The notes: generated from the sequence alone by a model not told the origin. DNA of 64,000 nt from Streptomyces asoensis (GCF_016860545.1 NZ_BNEB01000005.1:248001-312000); one strand, 5' to 3'; shown: positions 1-8,695, numbered from the stretch's first letter. Program-made: numbers and translations.

Positions 1-55
1 CGAGACGTCGTACCGGCAGATCGGCGTCGGCCCAGATGTCCGCGGGCGTGGGCAT
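1..55 (-). CDS. 5' end of an unidentified gene leaving the window
   Basis: Reading leftward, an ATG at 55 opens a frame of 18 codons (begins MPTPADIWADADLPVRRL) that is still open at the window edge. A GGAGA stretch lies about 7 nt before the ATG on the minus strand and would serve as ribosome binding site. The gene would be divergent from the NAD(P)-binding protein gene at 330. Too little protein is visible to assign a family. Confidence 0.4.
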   Translation of the reverse strand, partial: MPTPADIWADADLPVRRL

Positions 56-329
56 GTGAGGGTCTCCACGGTGAAGGCACGGTGTGATCCCTGCGAGGCC
101 AGGGAGAACCCGACCCTAACCGCCGGGCACGATCACGCACCAGGACGGTTCACCGGCCGGGTCCCGCTCCCGGCGCGTGTCCGCCGCTCGGGTGTCCGCT
201 GCCCGCCGGACGGCCGCGCCGCACGCGGCCGTCGGGGTGCGGGCCGGTGGAAAAGGCTTTGACGTGCCGTCGGCCGCTCGTCGAGGGTGATCCCGGTGTC
301 CGGACGTGGGCACGGCAGAGGAGTTGTGG

Positions 330-1148
330 ATGATTGTCGTATCGGCCGCCTCGGGGGCGTTCGGCCGGCTGGTCGTCGGCCGGTTGCTGGACCTGGTGCC
401 CGCCGACCGCGTGGGGGTCGCGGTGCGTGACCCCGGCAAGGTCCCGGATCTCGCGGCTCGCGGGGTCCATGTCCGGCTCGGCGACTACGACGACCCGGCG
501 ACGCTGCGCACCGCGTTCGAGGGCGCCGACCGGCTGCTGCTGATCTCCTCCCCCGAGCTGGATCCCTCACGCCGTACCGTCCAGCACCGGGCGGCGCTCG
601 GCGCGGCCCGCGCCGGCGGCGTCGGATCGGTCGTCTACACCAGTTTCCTCGGGGCCGACACGCAGGCCGACGGCATGACCGCCGCCCATCACGCCACCGA
701 GCGTGAACTGGCATCCGGGGGACTCCCGCACACCCTGCTGCGGCACCCCTTCTACAGCGAGGCGTTCCTGCACAGCGGACTGCGCGCGGCCGTCGCCTCG
801 GGTGAACTGGCCGACGGCACGGGAGGGCGCGGCATCAACACCGCGTCCCGCGGCGACCTCGCGGAGGCCGCGGCCCGCGTCCTCACCGAGGACCACCACG
901 TCGGACGGGCCTACGACTTCACCGGCGTCCTGTGGACCTACGACGAGCTCGCCGACACGCTCAGCGGCGTCTCCGGCAGGCCTGTCGTCCGGCGGGAGCG
1001 GGATCCCGCTCCCGGCGCGCAGGGCTGGCTGGAGACCCAGGTGCGCTCCGGCGCGCTGGAGCGGCAGACCGACGACCTCCAACGCGTCCTCGGCCACCCG
1101 CCCACCGGCCTCGCGCAGACCGTCACAGCGATCCTCGACCAGGACTGA
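330..1148 (+). CDS. NmrA-like NAD(P)-binding oxidoreductase
   Basis: A 272-residue protein of the atypical short-chain dehydrogenase (NmrA/QorB-like) group. The N-terminus has a beta strand followed by a glycine-rich turn (SAASGAFG) that binds the dinucleotide. The pattern AVRDPGKVPDLAARGVHVRLGDYDDPATLRTAFEGAD is typical of proteins that read NAD(P) redox state or reduce quinones (segment abbreviated here as residues about 35-75). The ATG at 330 is chosen over the GTG at 306 because GAGGAG ends 6 nt before it. It stands alone and converges on the decarboxylase gene. The substrate is unknown; a redox-sensing role is as likely as catalysis. Confidence 0.75.
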   Translation: MIVVSAASGAFGRLVVGRLLDLVPADRVGVAVRDPGKVPDLAARGVHVRLGDYDDPATLRTAFEGADRLLLISSPELDPSRRTVQHRAALGAARAGGVGSVVYTSFLGADTQADGMTAAHHATERELASGGLPHTLLRHPFYSEAFLHSGLRAAVASGELADGTGGRGINTASRGDLAEAAARVLTEDHHVGRAYDFTGVLWTYDELADTLSGVSGRPVVRRERDPAPGAQGWLETQVRSGALERQTDDLQRVLGHPPTGLAQTVTAILDQD

Positions 1149-1238
1149 CGACCACGGCAGTGACGAGCGTGCGATCGGGGCCCGCCTTCACGAACACGGC
1201 GGCGGCCTCCCCGCTCACGACGCCGCGTCGGGCTCCCG

Positions 1239-2603
1239 TCAGTGGGGGCCGGTGAGGTGCTCGACTCGGGCGTGGAGGTGCTCGACGTGGTGTTCCGACT
1301 CCGGCTTCATCAGGACGCTGCGCAGGATCCGGGCGCCGTCGGCGTCCGCAGTGATCCCGGGGTGTCGTGCGGTGAAGGCCTCGCGGTCGGCCCTGAGAGT
1401 GCTCAGGAAGACCGGGTCGGGCGCGGCCATGCCGTCGGCGAGAATGCGGCCCGAGGCCGCGTCGATGCCGGACAGGGTGGCCGGTTCGAGGGCGGGGAAG
1501 TAGCTCACGATGTCCAGCTCGGGCTTTTGATAGAGCGTCAGATACGGTGACTCGTCGATGAGCCGGGACCAATCGAGTGCGGCTCGGCGACCCGCCGCCA
1601 GGACGCGTCCGAGACCTTCGGGGGTCGGCGGGAGAAGCTGGAAGGTGAGCCAGAGGGCGGCGGCCGAGGCGCCGGCCCGTGAGCACTCCAGGCTGATCTC
1701 TCCGAGGTGGAGTCCGGCGGAGGTGAAGTAGGTGTACGGCGAGTCGTGGAGGTAGAAACGGCCGACCTCGGGATCGCGGAAGAGGACGGCCCCGCAGCCG
1801 TAGGGCTGGAGTCCGTGCTTGTGCGGGTCGACCACGATCGAGTCGCACCGGGCGACGGCACGCCAGGGCTCGGCGGGTATCCCCTCGGGGCCGTCGGCGC
1901 CGGCGAGCAGCGTGAAGAACCCGCCGTACGCCGCGTCGACGTGGACGCGGACGCCGTGGCGCCGGGCGATCGGCAGGGCGAGGTGGACCGGGTCGACGGC
2001 GCCGAGTCCCGTGGTGCCGGTGGTGAGGACGACGGTGCCGACGTCCCCGGTGCGCAAGAGGTCGTCGAGTGCGTCGAGGTCCATGCGGCCCCGGCCGTCG
2101 GTGGGGACGGGATGGCCCTTCGTCCCGAGGACATGGCACATCCGGCCATGGGTGTAGTGGGCGTCGGCGCTGTGGGCGATCCCCCGGCCGGGGTGGAGTT
2201 CGCGGGCCACGAAGAGCGCTTCGAGGTTGGCGACGGTGCCGCTGGTGGTGAGGTGGCCGAGGTGCGTGTCGTAGCCGAACATCGTGGCCAGCGAGGCGAC
2301 GACCTCGCGTTCCATGGCCGCGGTGGCGGGTCCGCCGTCCAGGGCGTGGTTGTTGGGGTTGATCAGCATCGCCGTGAGGTAGCCGACCACGGCGGCGGGG
2401 TGCGGGGGCTTGAGCATCTGCCCGGCGTACCGCGGGTGGAAGAAGGGGTAGTTGTCCTCCAGCCGTCCCGTGAACCGCTCGAAGGCGGCGGCGAAGCGCT
2501 CGTCGTCCACCGCGAGCGACGGGTGGGGCGCGTACGGGCCGAAGGTGTCGGCCCAGTCCTGCACGGCGTGAGCGGCTCGACCGAGCCAGTGCTGAAGGTC
2601 CAC
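1239..2603 (-). CDS. PLP-dependent group II amino-acid decarboxylase
   Basis: A 454-residue cytosolic enzyme of the pyridoxal-phosphate decarboxylase family that includes glutamate, aspartate, aromatic amino acid and diaminobutyrate decarboxylases. The cofactor lysine is K262 in the motif DPHKHG, and HVDAAYGG (about 221-228) supplies the aspartate that contacts the pyridine nitrogen. The region NPNNHALDGGPATAAMERE (about 82-100) is the usual substrate-side signature. GTG 2603 is chosen because a strong GGGGAGGAGAGGGAG lies just upstream; longer forms run through the operator array and the divergent regulator. It is divergent from a MarR gene that probably controls it. The amino-acid substrate cannot be told from sequence. 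Confidence 0.88.
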   Translation of the reverse strand: MDLQHWLGRAAHAVQDWADTFGPYAPHPSLAVDDERFAAAFERFTGRLEDNYPFFHPRYAGQMLKPPHPAAVVGYLTAMLINPNNHALDGGPATAAMEREVVASLATMFGYDTHLGHLTTSGTVANLEALFVARELHPGRGIAHSADAHYTHGRMCHVLGTKGHPVPTDGRGRMDLDALDDLLRTGDVGTVVLTTGTTGLGAVDPVHLALPIARRHGVRVHVDAAYGGFFTLLAGADGPEGIPAEPWRAVARCDSIVVDPHKHGLQPYGCGAVLFRDPEVGRFYLHDSPYTYFTSAGLHLGEISLECSRAGASAAALWLTFQLLPPTPEGLGRVLAAGRRAALDWSRLIDESPYLTLYQKPELDIVSYFPALEPATLSGIDAASGRILADGMAAPDPVFLSTLRADREAFTARHPGITADADGARILRSVLMKPESEHHVEHLHARVEHLTGPH

Positions 2604-2643
2604 TGATCTCCCTCTCCTCCCCGGGTACGTCCGCGGTGCGCCC

Positions 2644-2706
2644 ACTCTACGATTTCGTTGACCAGTCAGCAATTGACTGCTCAGCAATTGAGAGGGCAGC
2701 AAGTGC
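2644..2706. promoter_or_regulatory. Divergent promoter with three 15-bp-spaced operator copies
   Basis: TCAGCAATTGA occurs exactly at 2666-2676 and 2681-2691, and a degenerate copy GCAGCAAGTGC at 2696-2706, so three copies sit at an exact 15-bp period. On the minus strand TTGCTG (2667-2672) and TAGAGT (2644-2649) form a -35/-10 pair with a 17-bp spacer for the decarboxylase gene; its -35 box lies inside operator copy 1. On the plus strand TAAACT (2715-2720) lies 7 nt before the MarR ATG, so that transcript is probably leaderless. Bound MarR protein should block both promoters. Confidence 0.7.
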
Positions 2707-2727
2707 CCCGGCAGTAAACTCGCCGCG

Positions 2728-3219
2728 ATGAACGAGACCCCGCAGCCGGACGCCGAGGCCGCCGCGCGCGCCGCAGACAGCCCGCTCGTCCGTGACTTCG
2801 GCCTGCTGATCAAGTCCGCGACCCGTCTGGAACAGCGGATCGACGCCGCCCTCCGGCGGGAGTGCGGGATCAGCCACACGATGCTCGAAGTGCTCATCAG
2901 GCTGTGCCGCGGGCCCGCCGAGGAGATCTCGCAACGGCGGCTGGCGGACGACCTCACCCTCACCAGCAGCGGAACGACCCGGTTGCTCGACCGGATGGAG
3001 GGGGCCGGCCTGGTCCGCCGGGTACCGTCCCCCGAGGACCGCCGGGTGGCCCTGGTGGAACCGACCCCCGCAGGCCGTACGACGTTCCTGCGTGCCGCGG
3101 CGGTCCACGCGGAGATGGTGGAGAGGTTCTTCGTCGGCCCGCTGTCCGCCGGTGACTACCGGCGGCTGACCGCCGCCCTGGGCGAGATCGACAGGGCGCT
3201 GCGCGAGGCCGCCGACTGA
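2728..3219 (+). CDS. MarR-family transcriptional regulator
   Basis: A 163-residue winged-helix repressor. The recognition-helix region SQRRLADDLTLTSSGTTRLL (about 71-90) is followed by the wing SPEDRRVALVEPTPAG (about 104-119), and long N- and C-terminal helices would form the dimer. There is no ribosome binding site; TAAACT 7 nt upstream suggests a leaderless mRNA starting at or next to the ATG. Divergent orientation to the PLP decarboxylase and the shared operator array argue that it controls itself and that enzyme. The effector is unknown, plausibly an amine or aromatic compound. Confidence 0.85.
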   Translation: MNETPQPDAEAAARAADSPLVRDFGLLIKSATRLEQRIDAALRRECGISHTMLEVLIRLCRGPAEEISQRRLADDLTLTSSGTTRLLDRMEGAGLVRRVPSPEDRRVALVEPTPAGRTTFLRAAAVHAEMVERFFVGPLSAGDYRRLTAALGEIDRALREAAD

Positions 3220-3256
3220 GCGGGCGGACAGCGGCTCGGCCGGACGGCCGGGCGGC

Positions 3257-4132
3257 TCAGGCCGCGGGCACGGAGACGGGCAGTCGCACGGGCTTCTTCT
3301 TCGCCAGCTCGGCGTTGAACTGCGCCCCGACCAGGAGCGCCAGGTTGGACAGCCACAACCAGACCAGGAAGACCACGACGCCCGCCAGTGAGCCGTACAG
3401 CTGGTCGTAGGTGCTGACATGGGCGGTGTAGACGGCGAAGCCCAGCGAGACGATCAGCAGGAGCACCACCGCCAGCGCACCACCGGGCGCCATGCTCCCG
3501 ACGGGCCGCGAGTGCGCGGGCCCGGACCGGTACAGCACGAGCACCAGGGCCACGGCGACGGCGGCCACGATCGGCCACCGCAGGGCGTGCCAGGTGGTCT
3601 GCAAGCCGCTGCCGAGATCGAGGGCGTCACCGAGGCGGCGGGCGAGGCTGCCGCTGAGCAGCATCGCGACGGTCGACGTGAGAAGCAGCGAGATCAGGAC
3701 GAGGCCCGTGGCGATGATGCGCGGAGCCGTCCGCCAGACCGGCCGGTCGGCGCTGCTGCGGTGCATGGCGTACAGCGCCCGGCGGAAGACGCTGAGGTAG
3801 CTGCACCCCGACCACAGGGCGCCCGTGCCTCCGACGAAGATCAGCGTCCAGGCCGTCGACGACTGCTCGGCCATCTGCCGCAGGGTGCTGCGCAGCAGCT
3901 CGCGGGAGGCGGCCGGGGCGGCCTGCGCCATACGGTCGATGACCTCCGGCTTGGCCGTGGGCATGGTGAGGCCCAGGATCGAGAGGATCACCAGCAGCAG
4001 CGGGAAGAGGGCCAGGACGGCGTAGTAGGTGAGCGCGGCGGCCCAGTCCGTGACGTCGTCGTTCCAGACGGACAGCGGCGTGCGGCGCAGCGCCGTCCAC
4101 CAGCGGGCCGTGCGGCCGTCTGCATCGTCCAT
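3257..4132 (-). CDS. YihY/BrkB-family integral membrane protein
   Basis: A 291-residue membrane protein with about six hydrophobic helices and the family signature DWAAALTYYAVLALFPLLLV (starting near residue 27) plus the C-terminal YGSLAGVVVFLVWLWLSNLALLVGAQFNAE. The family was once mislabelled ribonuclease BN; its real role in the envelope is not established. ATG 4132 (start MDDADGR) is preferred because the sequence before it does not look like a membrane-protein N-terminus, though no strong ribosome binding site is present. The C-terminus KKKPVRLPVS is basic, so it likely faces the cytoplasm. Confidence 0.85.
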   Translation of the reverse strand: MDDADGRTARWWTALRRTPLSVWNDDVTDWAAALTYYAVLALFPLLLVILSILGLTMPTAKPEVIDRMAQAAPAASRELLRSTLRQMAEQSSTAWTLIFVGGTGALWSGCSYLSVFRRALYAMHRSSADRPVWRTAPRIIATGLVLISLLLTSTVAMLLSGSLARRLGDALDLGSGLQTTWHALRWPIVAAVAVALVLVLYRSGPAHSRPVGSMAPGGALAVVLLLIVSLGFAVYTAHVSTYDQLYGSLAGVVVFLVWLWLSNLALLVGAQFNAELAKKKPVRLPVSVPAA

Positions 4133-4382
4133 GGTGCGGGTGCTCTCATTCCTCGCTCTCGGACCACCGTGCAGCACCATGACCCGACGCCGTACGGCGT
4201 GTGTCCCGCTTACCCGCAATCCGCCGGCGTAGACCCGCCGCGACCAGGGAATTCACGGCCGCCCACCGACCGAGCGCCGGCGGCGCGCCGACGGCGCCGT
4301 CCGGGGCAGCGCGGACGCCCGGGACGCCGATCGTCGTACTGCCCGGTAGCGCGGCCGCTGGAGCGCCCGGAGGCCCTACGAA

Positions 4383-4388
4383 TACAAT
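4383..4388 (+). promoter_or_regulatory. -10 box of a leaderless promoter
   Basis: TACAAT ends 7 nt before the GTG at 4396 and no ribosome binding site is present, so transcription should start at or next to the start codon. Confidence 0.6.
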
Positions 4389-4395
4389 CGCTCTC

Positions 4396-4752
4396 GTGTC
4401 GAAGCCTGACGAACTGCTGATGGACCTCGCCGCCCAGGTGGAGTCCGAGCAGAGCAATCAAATGTCCCTTACCGTGGTCACCGGTGGCGCTGTGATCACC
4501 GGCCGACTGGCTCCCGAAGCAGTGTGGAGGCAGCGGGTGTCGGAGGTGCTGACGGATTCGGACCGGTTGGGCGAGTTCTCCACCGTGTTCAAGACTCCGG
4601 CGCGGAGCGGGCCACCCACGCATCTGCACTTCCATGTGGCCCGGATCCTCCAGGGAACGGTGGGGATCCCCGAGACCGGCGGAATGTACCGGGTCGCGAT
4701 CGAGGCCGTGAGCGCCTGGACGGTGGGCGACTTCAGCTACTCCGACCGCTGA
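4396..4752 (+). CDS. Small conserved protein, possibly GvpU-like
   Basis: A 118-residue acidic protein beginning VSKPDELLMDLAAQVESEQS. The segment MSLTVVTGGAVITGRLAPEAVW (about 22-43) resembles the beta-hairpin of gas-vesicle accessory proteins of the GvpU type, but no other gvp gene is in the window, so this is only a resemblance. GTG 4396 is chosen because a -10-like TACAAT lies 7 nt upstream; the longer frame from 4201 has composition unlike coding sequence. A strong hairpin follows at 4779. I do not assign a function. Confidence 0.7.
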   Translation: MSKPDELLMDLAAQVESEQSNQMSLTVVTGGAVITGRLAPEAVWRQRVSEVLTDSDRLGEFSTVFKTPARSGPPTHLHFHVARILQGTVGIPETGGMYRVAIEAVSAWTVGDFSYSDR

Positions 4753-4778
4753 GGGCCCGCCGAACGACGAAAGTACGC

Positions 4779-4836
4779 CGAAACGGCGGTGGGGTCCTCG
4801 CCCGTGTGCACGGGCGAGGACCCCACCGCCGTTTCG
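4779..4836. terminator. Perfect long-stem hairpin, probable bidirectional terminator
   Basis: The arms 4779-4806 and 4809-4836 are perfectly complementary over 28 bp (left arm starts CGAAACGGCGGTGGGG), with only TG between them, so the loop in RNA would open to about 4-6 nt. It follows the gene ending at 4752. There is no U-run, as usual for Streptomyces terminators. A cruciform or a mobile repeat is the alternative. Confidence 0.7.
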
Positions 4837-5011
4837 CTTACCGGCCCACCCGCGCACCGGCCTGGCCGCGCGTCCGGGCCCGCTCCGAAGAGCGAGGCCA
4901 CCCTGTGCGATTCTGGCCGGAACGCAACCGTCGGCGGCCAAAACTCGTCCCTACCTCCCGAGCCACCGGGGCTCGCGAAGAACTCGTACGAGCAAGATGG
5001 GGGAGGCAGGC

Positions 5012-5704
5012 ATGAACCTGGCACCGCGGAAGAGCCGTCGCAGACCGAGCGCCGTCCGGGCGGTCGCGGTGAGCGTGTGCGCCATGGGGGCGCTGACGCT
5101 CACGGCCTGTTCAGGCGGTGACGGCACGGAGAGTGCCGCAAGCGGCGCGACGCCGAGCGTCACGGCGAGCGGCGCCGGCGGCAAGGCCGGGACGAGCGCC
5201 TCCCCGGCGGCGAAGGAGTCCTCCGCGGCGCCTTCCGAGGCCGCGGGCTCCGGCGTCGAGTCCCCCACCGGCGTACCGGCCGCGCCGATCGCCTCCGAGC
5301 CCGCGGTCGCCAAGACGACGGGGCCGGCGAGCGCGGCGGACGAGGACGGCGCCGACTGCGACCACAAGATGCCCATCTCCCCGGACGAGATCGCGGTCTA
5401 CCGCTACACGCCGGAGGGCGGCTCGCTGAGTCTGATCGTCAAGTACGGCAACTGGGGCTGCGGCACACCGGATTCGGACGGCGCGCCGTTCGAGACGGTC
5501 GGCAAGGAGACCTTCGTCCCGATGGACCAGGCCGCGTACGTGACGGTGACCAACCCCATCGTGGAGAGCACCGAGAACCAGCACATCGGCGTCCAGGAGT
5601 TCCTCGACTGGCTCGAGGCGCACCCGAACTCCGGGCTGGTCTTCACCTACCACCTGGGGGCCGACGGGGCCATCGACCGCCTCGACGAGGTCTTCACCCC
5701 CTAG
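5012..5704 (+). CDS. Secreted lipoprotein of unknown function
   Basis: A 230-residue protein with a basic N-terminus, a hydrophobic core and the lipobox LTAC, so C33 would be lipidated and the protein anchored outside the membrane. A low-complexity Ala/Ser/Gly/Pro spacer (about 35-110) leads to a folded C-terminal domain from about residue 115 with two cysteines (DCDHKMPI and NWGCGTP) that could pair. ATG 5012 is preferred over ATG 4997 because GGGGGAGG lies 6-7 nt before it. The C-terminal domain (ending RLDEVFTP) matches no family I recognise. Confidence 0.82.
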   Translation: MNLAPRKSRRRPSAVRAVAVSVCAMGALTLTACSGGDGTESAASGATPSVTASGAGGKAGTSASPAAKESSAAPSEAAGSGVESPTGVPAAPIASEPAVAKTTGPASAADEDGADCDHKMPISPDEIAVYRYTPEGGSLSLIVKYGNWGCGTPDSDGAPFETVGKETFVPMDQAAYVTVTNPIVESTENQHIGVQEFLDWLEAHPNSGLVFTYHLGADGAIDRLDEVFTP

Positions 5705-5873
5705 CTCCGCCCACCGCACCCTGACCGGCGACCCGCGCACGGCCTTCAACCGGCACCCCAACCGGAGGCCAACCCTCGCTGACCGGGGGTTAGTTGACGC
5801 ACACATCGCCCTACCGTTCGCCCGCCCGCCGGTGTTGACTGGTCCACCGGCTCGACGATCGCCCGGAGGCCAC

Positions 5874-6104
5874 GTGCTGACCCTGCTGGTGCTTCTGCTC
5901 GGCTGGGCCGCGTTGCTCACGTTCGGCGTCGGCCTGTCGTCGCTGAAAGGGCCCCCTCGGGCGGCCCTTCGGTGGTGGATCCTCTACGGGTGCGCGCTCG
6001 CCGCCGTCGTCACCGCGCTGGTCCTCGCCTGGCAGACCCTGGACTCGCACTGCCGCGCCCACCCGACCAGCCGGCAGTGCGGGCCGCATCCGTTCGGGGA
6101 GTGA
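5874..6104 (+). CDS. Small two-helix membrane protein
   Basis: A 76-residue protein beginning VLTLLVLLLGWAALLTFGVG, with a second hydrophobic helix at about residues 33-52 (WILYGCALAAVVTALVLAW). GTG 5874 is chosen because CGGAGG is 5 nt upstream. The C-terminal tail holds two cysteines (DSHCRAHPTSRQCG) that could form a disulfide outside the membrane. No function can be inferred; it is followed by about 290 bp with no gene before the permease. Confidence 0.65.
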   Translation: MLTLLVLLLGWAALLTFGVGLSSLKGPPRAALRWWILYGCALAAVVTALVLAWQTLDSHCRAHPTSRQCGPHPFGE

Positions 6105-6199
6105 GCGCCACCCCTCCCCCGCCGACTCCTCCTCACCTCTCCCAGGTCCGGGGTCCCGTCCCGCCGCCGGATCGCTCGCGCGGCCGAGCCGGTGGAAAC

Positions 6200-6213
6200 G
6201 TCGTGTTCACGAC
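6200..6213. promoter_or_regulatory. Palindrome upstream of the permease gene
   Basis: GTCGTGTTCACGAC is a 6-bp inverted repeat with a TT centre, about 185 bp before the permease ATG in an otherwise empty stretch (6105-6395). It has the size of a dimeric repressor site; the regulator is unknown. Confidence 0.35.
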
Positions 6214-6395
6214 AGGCGGCGTCGAGGGTAACAACCGCCTCCTAGCGTGACCGGCCGTGGGATCGGAGTCGTACAGGGCGGGCCGCCGGGAGCGACTCTC
6301 GCCCGGTGCCCGCTCTCCCCGGCACGGCAAGGGCGCCGCGCGGGGCCTCCCACGGCATCGCAGCACCCGCACCCTGCCCCACCGGGAGGCGTGGC

Positions 6396-8045
6396 ATGAG
6401 CACCACCGCATCACCGCAGACCACATCAGGCACGGGCCCGGCGGACTCCTCCACCGACCAGGCGGTCAAGGAGACGCTGGAGGACTACACCCTCCGCTTC
6501 GCGCCCCGCAGTTACCGGCGCTGGACCCCCATGGTCGTCGCCACGACGGCCCTGGGCGGCATCGCCTACATGGCCGACTTCTCCATCGGCGCCGGCATCG
6601 GGCTCGCCCACGGCACCGGCAACGCGCTCGTGGCGATCGCGGTCGCGGCGGTCGTCATCTTCGTCACCGGGTTCCCGCTCGCCTACTACGGCGCCCGCTA
6701 CAACATCGACCTCGACCTGATCACCCGGGGCGCCGGTTTCGGCTACTACGGCTCCGTGCTGACGAGTGTCATCTTCGCGAGTTTCACCTTCATCTTCTTC
6801 GCCCTCGAGGGCTCGATCATGGCGCAGGGCCTGGAACTGGGACTCGGACTGCCGCTGTGGCTGGGCTACCTGGTGTCCACGCTGATGGTGATCCCGCTGG
6901 TGATCTACGGGATGAAGGCCCTGAGCAAGCTCCAGGTGTGGACCACCCCGGTCTGGCTGCTGCTGATGGTCGGTCCGCTGGTCTACCTGATCGCCGCCGA
7001 CCCGGGTACGGTCGACCGCTTCCTCGGCTACGCGGGGACCGACGGCGAGGGCGGGCTCGACACCGCGTCCGTGCTCCTCGGCGCGGGGGTCTGCCTCTCG
7101 CTCATCGCGCAGATCGGGGAACAGATCGACTATCTCCGCTTCATGCCGCCCAGGACCGAGGCGAACAAGCGCAGTTGGTGGACCGCCGTGATCATGGCGG
7201 GCCCCGGCTGGGTGGTACTAGGCGCGCTCAAGCAGGCCATCGGCGTCTTCCTCGCCGTGTACATCCTGGCCGAGGTGGGTGCGGACGCGGCGCCCGAGCC
7301 CATCCAGCAGTTCCGGGGGGCCTTCGACGCGATGATGCCGTCCTGGATGGTCGTCCCGCTGGCGGTCGCACTGGTCGTGATCAGCCAGATCAAGATCAAC
7401 GTGACGAACGCGTACTCCGGATCGCTGGCGTGGACCAACTCCTTCACGCGCGTCACCAGGCACTATCCCGGCCGTATGGTCTTCGTCCTGGTCAATCTCG
7501 GTTTCGCGCTCGCCCTCATGGAAGCCGACATGTTCAGCTTCCTGAACAGCATCCTCGGCTTCTACTCGAACTGCGCCATCGCCTGGGTCGTCACCGTCGC
7601 GACGGACATCGGGATCAACAAGTACCTGCTGCGCCTCTCCCCGCTCCAGCCGGAGTTCCGCCGGGGCATGCTGTACGCGGTCAACCCGGTCGGCACGGTG
7701 GCCTTCGTGGCCGCGTCGGGACTGTCCATCGCCCTGTACTTCCACGCGCTCGGCGACGCCCTCCAGCCCTACTCGCCCGTGGCCGCGGCCGTCCTGGCCT
7801 TCGTCCTCACCCCGCTGATGGCGATCGCCACCAAGGGCAGGTACTACCTGCGGCGCACGGACGACGGCATCGACGAGCCCCTGCTGGACGCGGACGGCAA
7901 CCCGAGCGCGGTCACCCTCGACTGCCACGTCTGCCGCCGGCCCTACGAGCGCCCCGACCTGACCGCCTGCGTGACCCACAACGCGACGGTCTGCTCACTG
8001 TGCCTGAGCACGGACACCACCGGCGACCACGTACTGTCGGCGTGA
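6396..8045 (+). CDS. NCS1-family purine/cytosine-type permease with cysteine-rich tail
   Basis: A 549-residue transporter with about 12 hydrophobic helices between residues 45 and 485, of the nucleobase:cation symporter-1 superfamily (purine-cytosine permease branch). ITRGAGFGYYGS and the segment near SYLRF-like QIDYLRFMPP fit the family. ATG 6396 follows GGGAGGCGTGGC. Unlike typical permeases it ends in a soluble tail with C510, C513, C525, C533 and C536 (motifs CHVC and CSLC), which could bind zinc. Its stop overlaps the GTG of the next gene, so the two may be translationally coupled. The substrate is uncertain. Confidence 0.85.
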   Translation: MSTTASPQTTSGTGPADSSTDQAVKETLEDYTLRFAPRSYRRWTPMVVATTALGGIAYMADFSIGAGIGLAHGTGNALVAIAVAAVVIFVTGFPLAYYGARYNIDLDLITRGAGFGYYGSVLTSVIFASFTFIFFALEGSIMAQGLELGLGLPLWLGYLVSTLMVIPLVIYGMKALSKLQVWTTPVWLLLMVGPLVYLIAADPGTVDRFLGYAGTDGEGGLDTASVLLGAGVCLSLIAQIGEQIDYLRFMPPRTEANKRSWWTAVIMAGPGWVVLGALKQAIGVFLAVYILAEVGADAAPEPIQQFRGAFDAMMPSWMVVPLAVALVVISQIKINVTNAYSGSLAWTNSFTRVTRHYPGRMVFVLVNLGFALALMEADMFSFLNSILGFYSNCAIAWVVTVATDIGINKYLLRLSPLQPEFRRGMLYAVNPVGTVAFVAASGLSIALYFHALGDALQPYSPVAAAVLAFVLTPLMAIATKGRYYLRRTDDGIDEPLLDADGNPSAVTLDCHVCRRPYERPDLTACVTHNATVCSLCLSTDTTGDHVLSA

Positions 8046-8452
8046 CCCCGTCCGAACGCGAGGGCGCCGCGCCACCGCGCGGCACCCTCGCACCCGCCCC
8101 GAGGCGATTGCCCCGCACCGAGCCAGTGCGCGACCATCGCCAGGTGGACGAGATCGAGGGGCGGTCGCCGCGACCAGGACCGCGGAAAGAACGCGGCTAC
8201 TTCCTGCTCAGAGCGACCCGCGTCAGGGACGACGCCTGGATGTCCCAGCCGGAAGCCGCCCGCACCCTGGGCGTCTCCGCCCTCCGCGTCGCCATGCTCC
8301 TCGCCAACGGCCGCCTGACGCCGGCGGAGAACCAGGCAGGTCACGCCGGGGTCACCGGCGACAGCGTGCGCGCCGAGGAATCCTGGCGGGCGCAGGCGAC
8401 CCGACGGGCGAAACTCACCCGCCTCCTCATCGACGCCGTCGGCTACTTCTGA
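8042..8452 (+). CDS. Small helix-turn-helix DNA-binding protein
   Basis: The frame opens at GTG 8042, overlapping the permease stop as GTGA, and encodes 136 residues; GTG 8142 is a possible shorter start (103 residues). The C-terminal part MSQPEAARTLGVSALRVAMLLANGRLTP has the form of a short helix-turn-helix of the kind seen in small Streptomyces BldC-like or excisionase-like proteins. The first 50 residues are basic and proline-rich, so the shorter start may be the true one. Neither start has a clear ribosome binding site. It may regulate the permease operon. Confidence 0.6.
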   Translation: MTPSEREGAAPPRGTLAPAPRRLPRTEPVRDHRQVDEIEGRSPRPGPRKERGYFLLRATRVRDDAWMSQPEAARTLGVSALRVAMLLANGRLTPAENQAGHAGVTGDSVRAEESWRAQATRRAKLTRLLIDAVGYF

Positions 8453-8695
8453 TCGTGGATCCGCAAGGCCGAGGGCGACACCGGATCCGCCGTCGGTTCC
8501 GGGCCCAGCCCCTGCCAGAGCCCCGGTCCCGGCTCCGGCACCGGCGTAACCGGGCGCGTGACGACAACCGCCTCGCCCCACGTGAACTCCTTGGCCTGCA
8601 ACGGACTTGACGGGGAGGAGCATTCCTGACTCGTCAGGCAATCGGCGTCGGTTCAATTATTGTCATGCCCATGACCGATACCTCTGGCGCACGCA
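8453..8695. other. Gene-free stretch
   Basis: No coding frame is convincing here. A 14-bp palindrome CCTGACTCGTCAGG lies at about 8630. The segment separates the DNA-binding protein gene from the rhamnosidase remnant and is probably decayed sequence. Confidence 0.4.

Noticed and set aside
4396..4752. Gas vesicle gene
   Set aside because: Only one short segment resembles GvpU and no gvpA or other gvp gene is present in the window.
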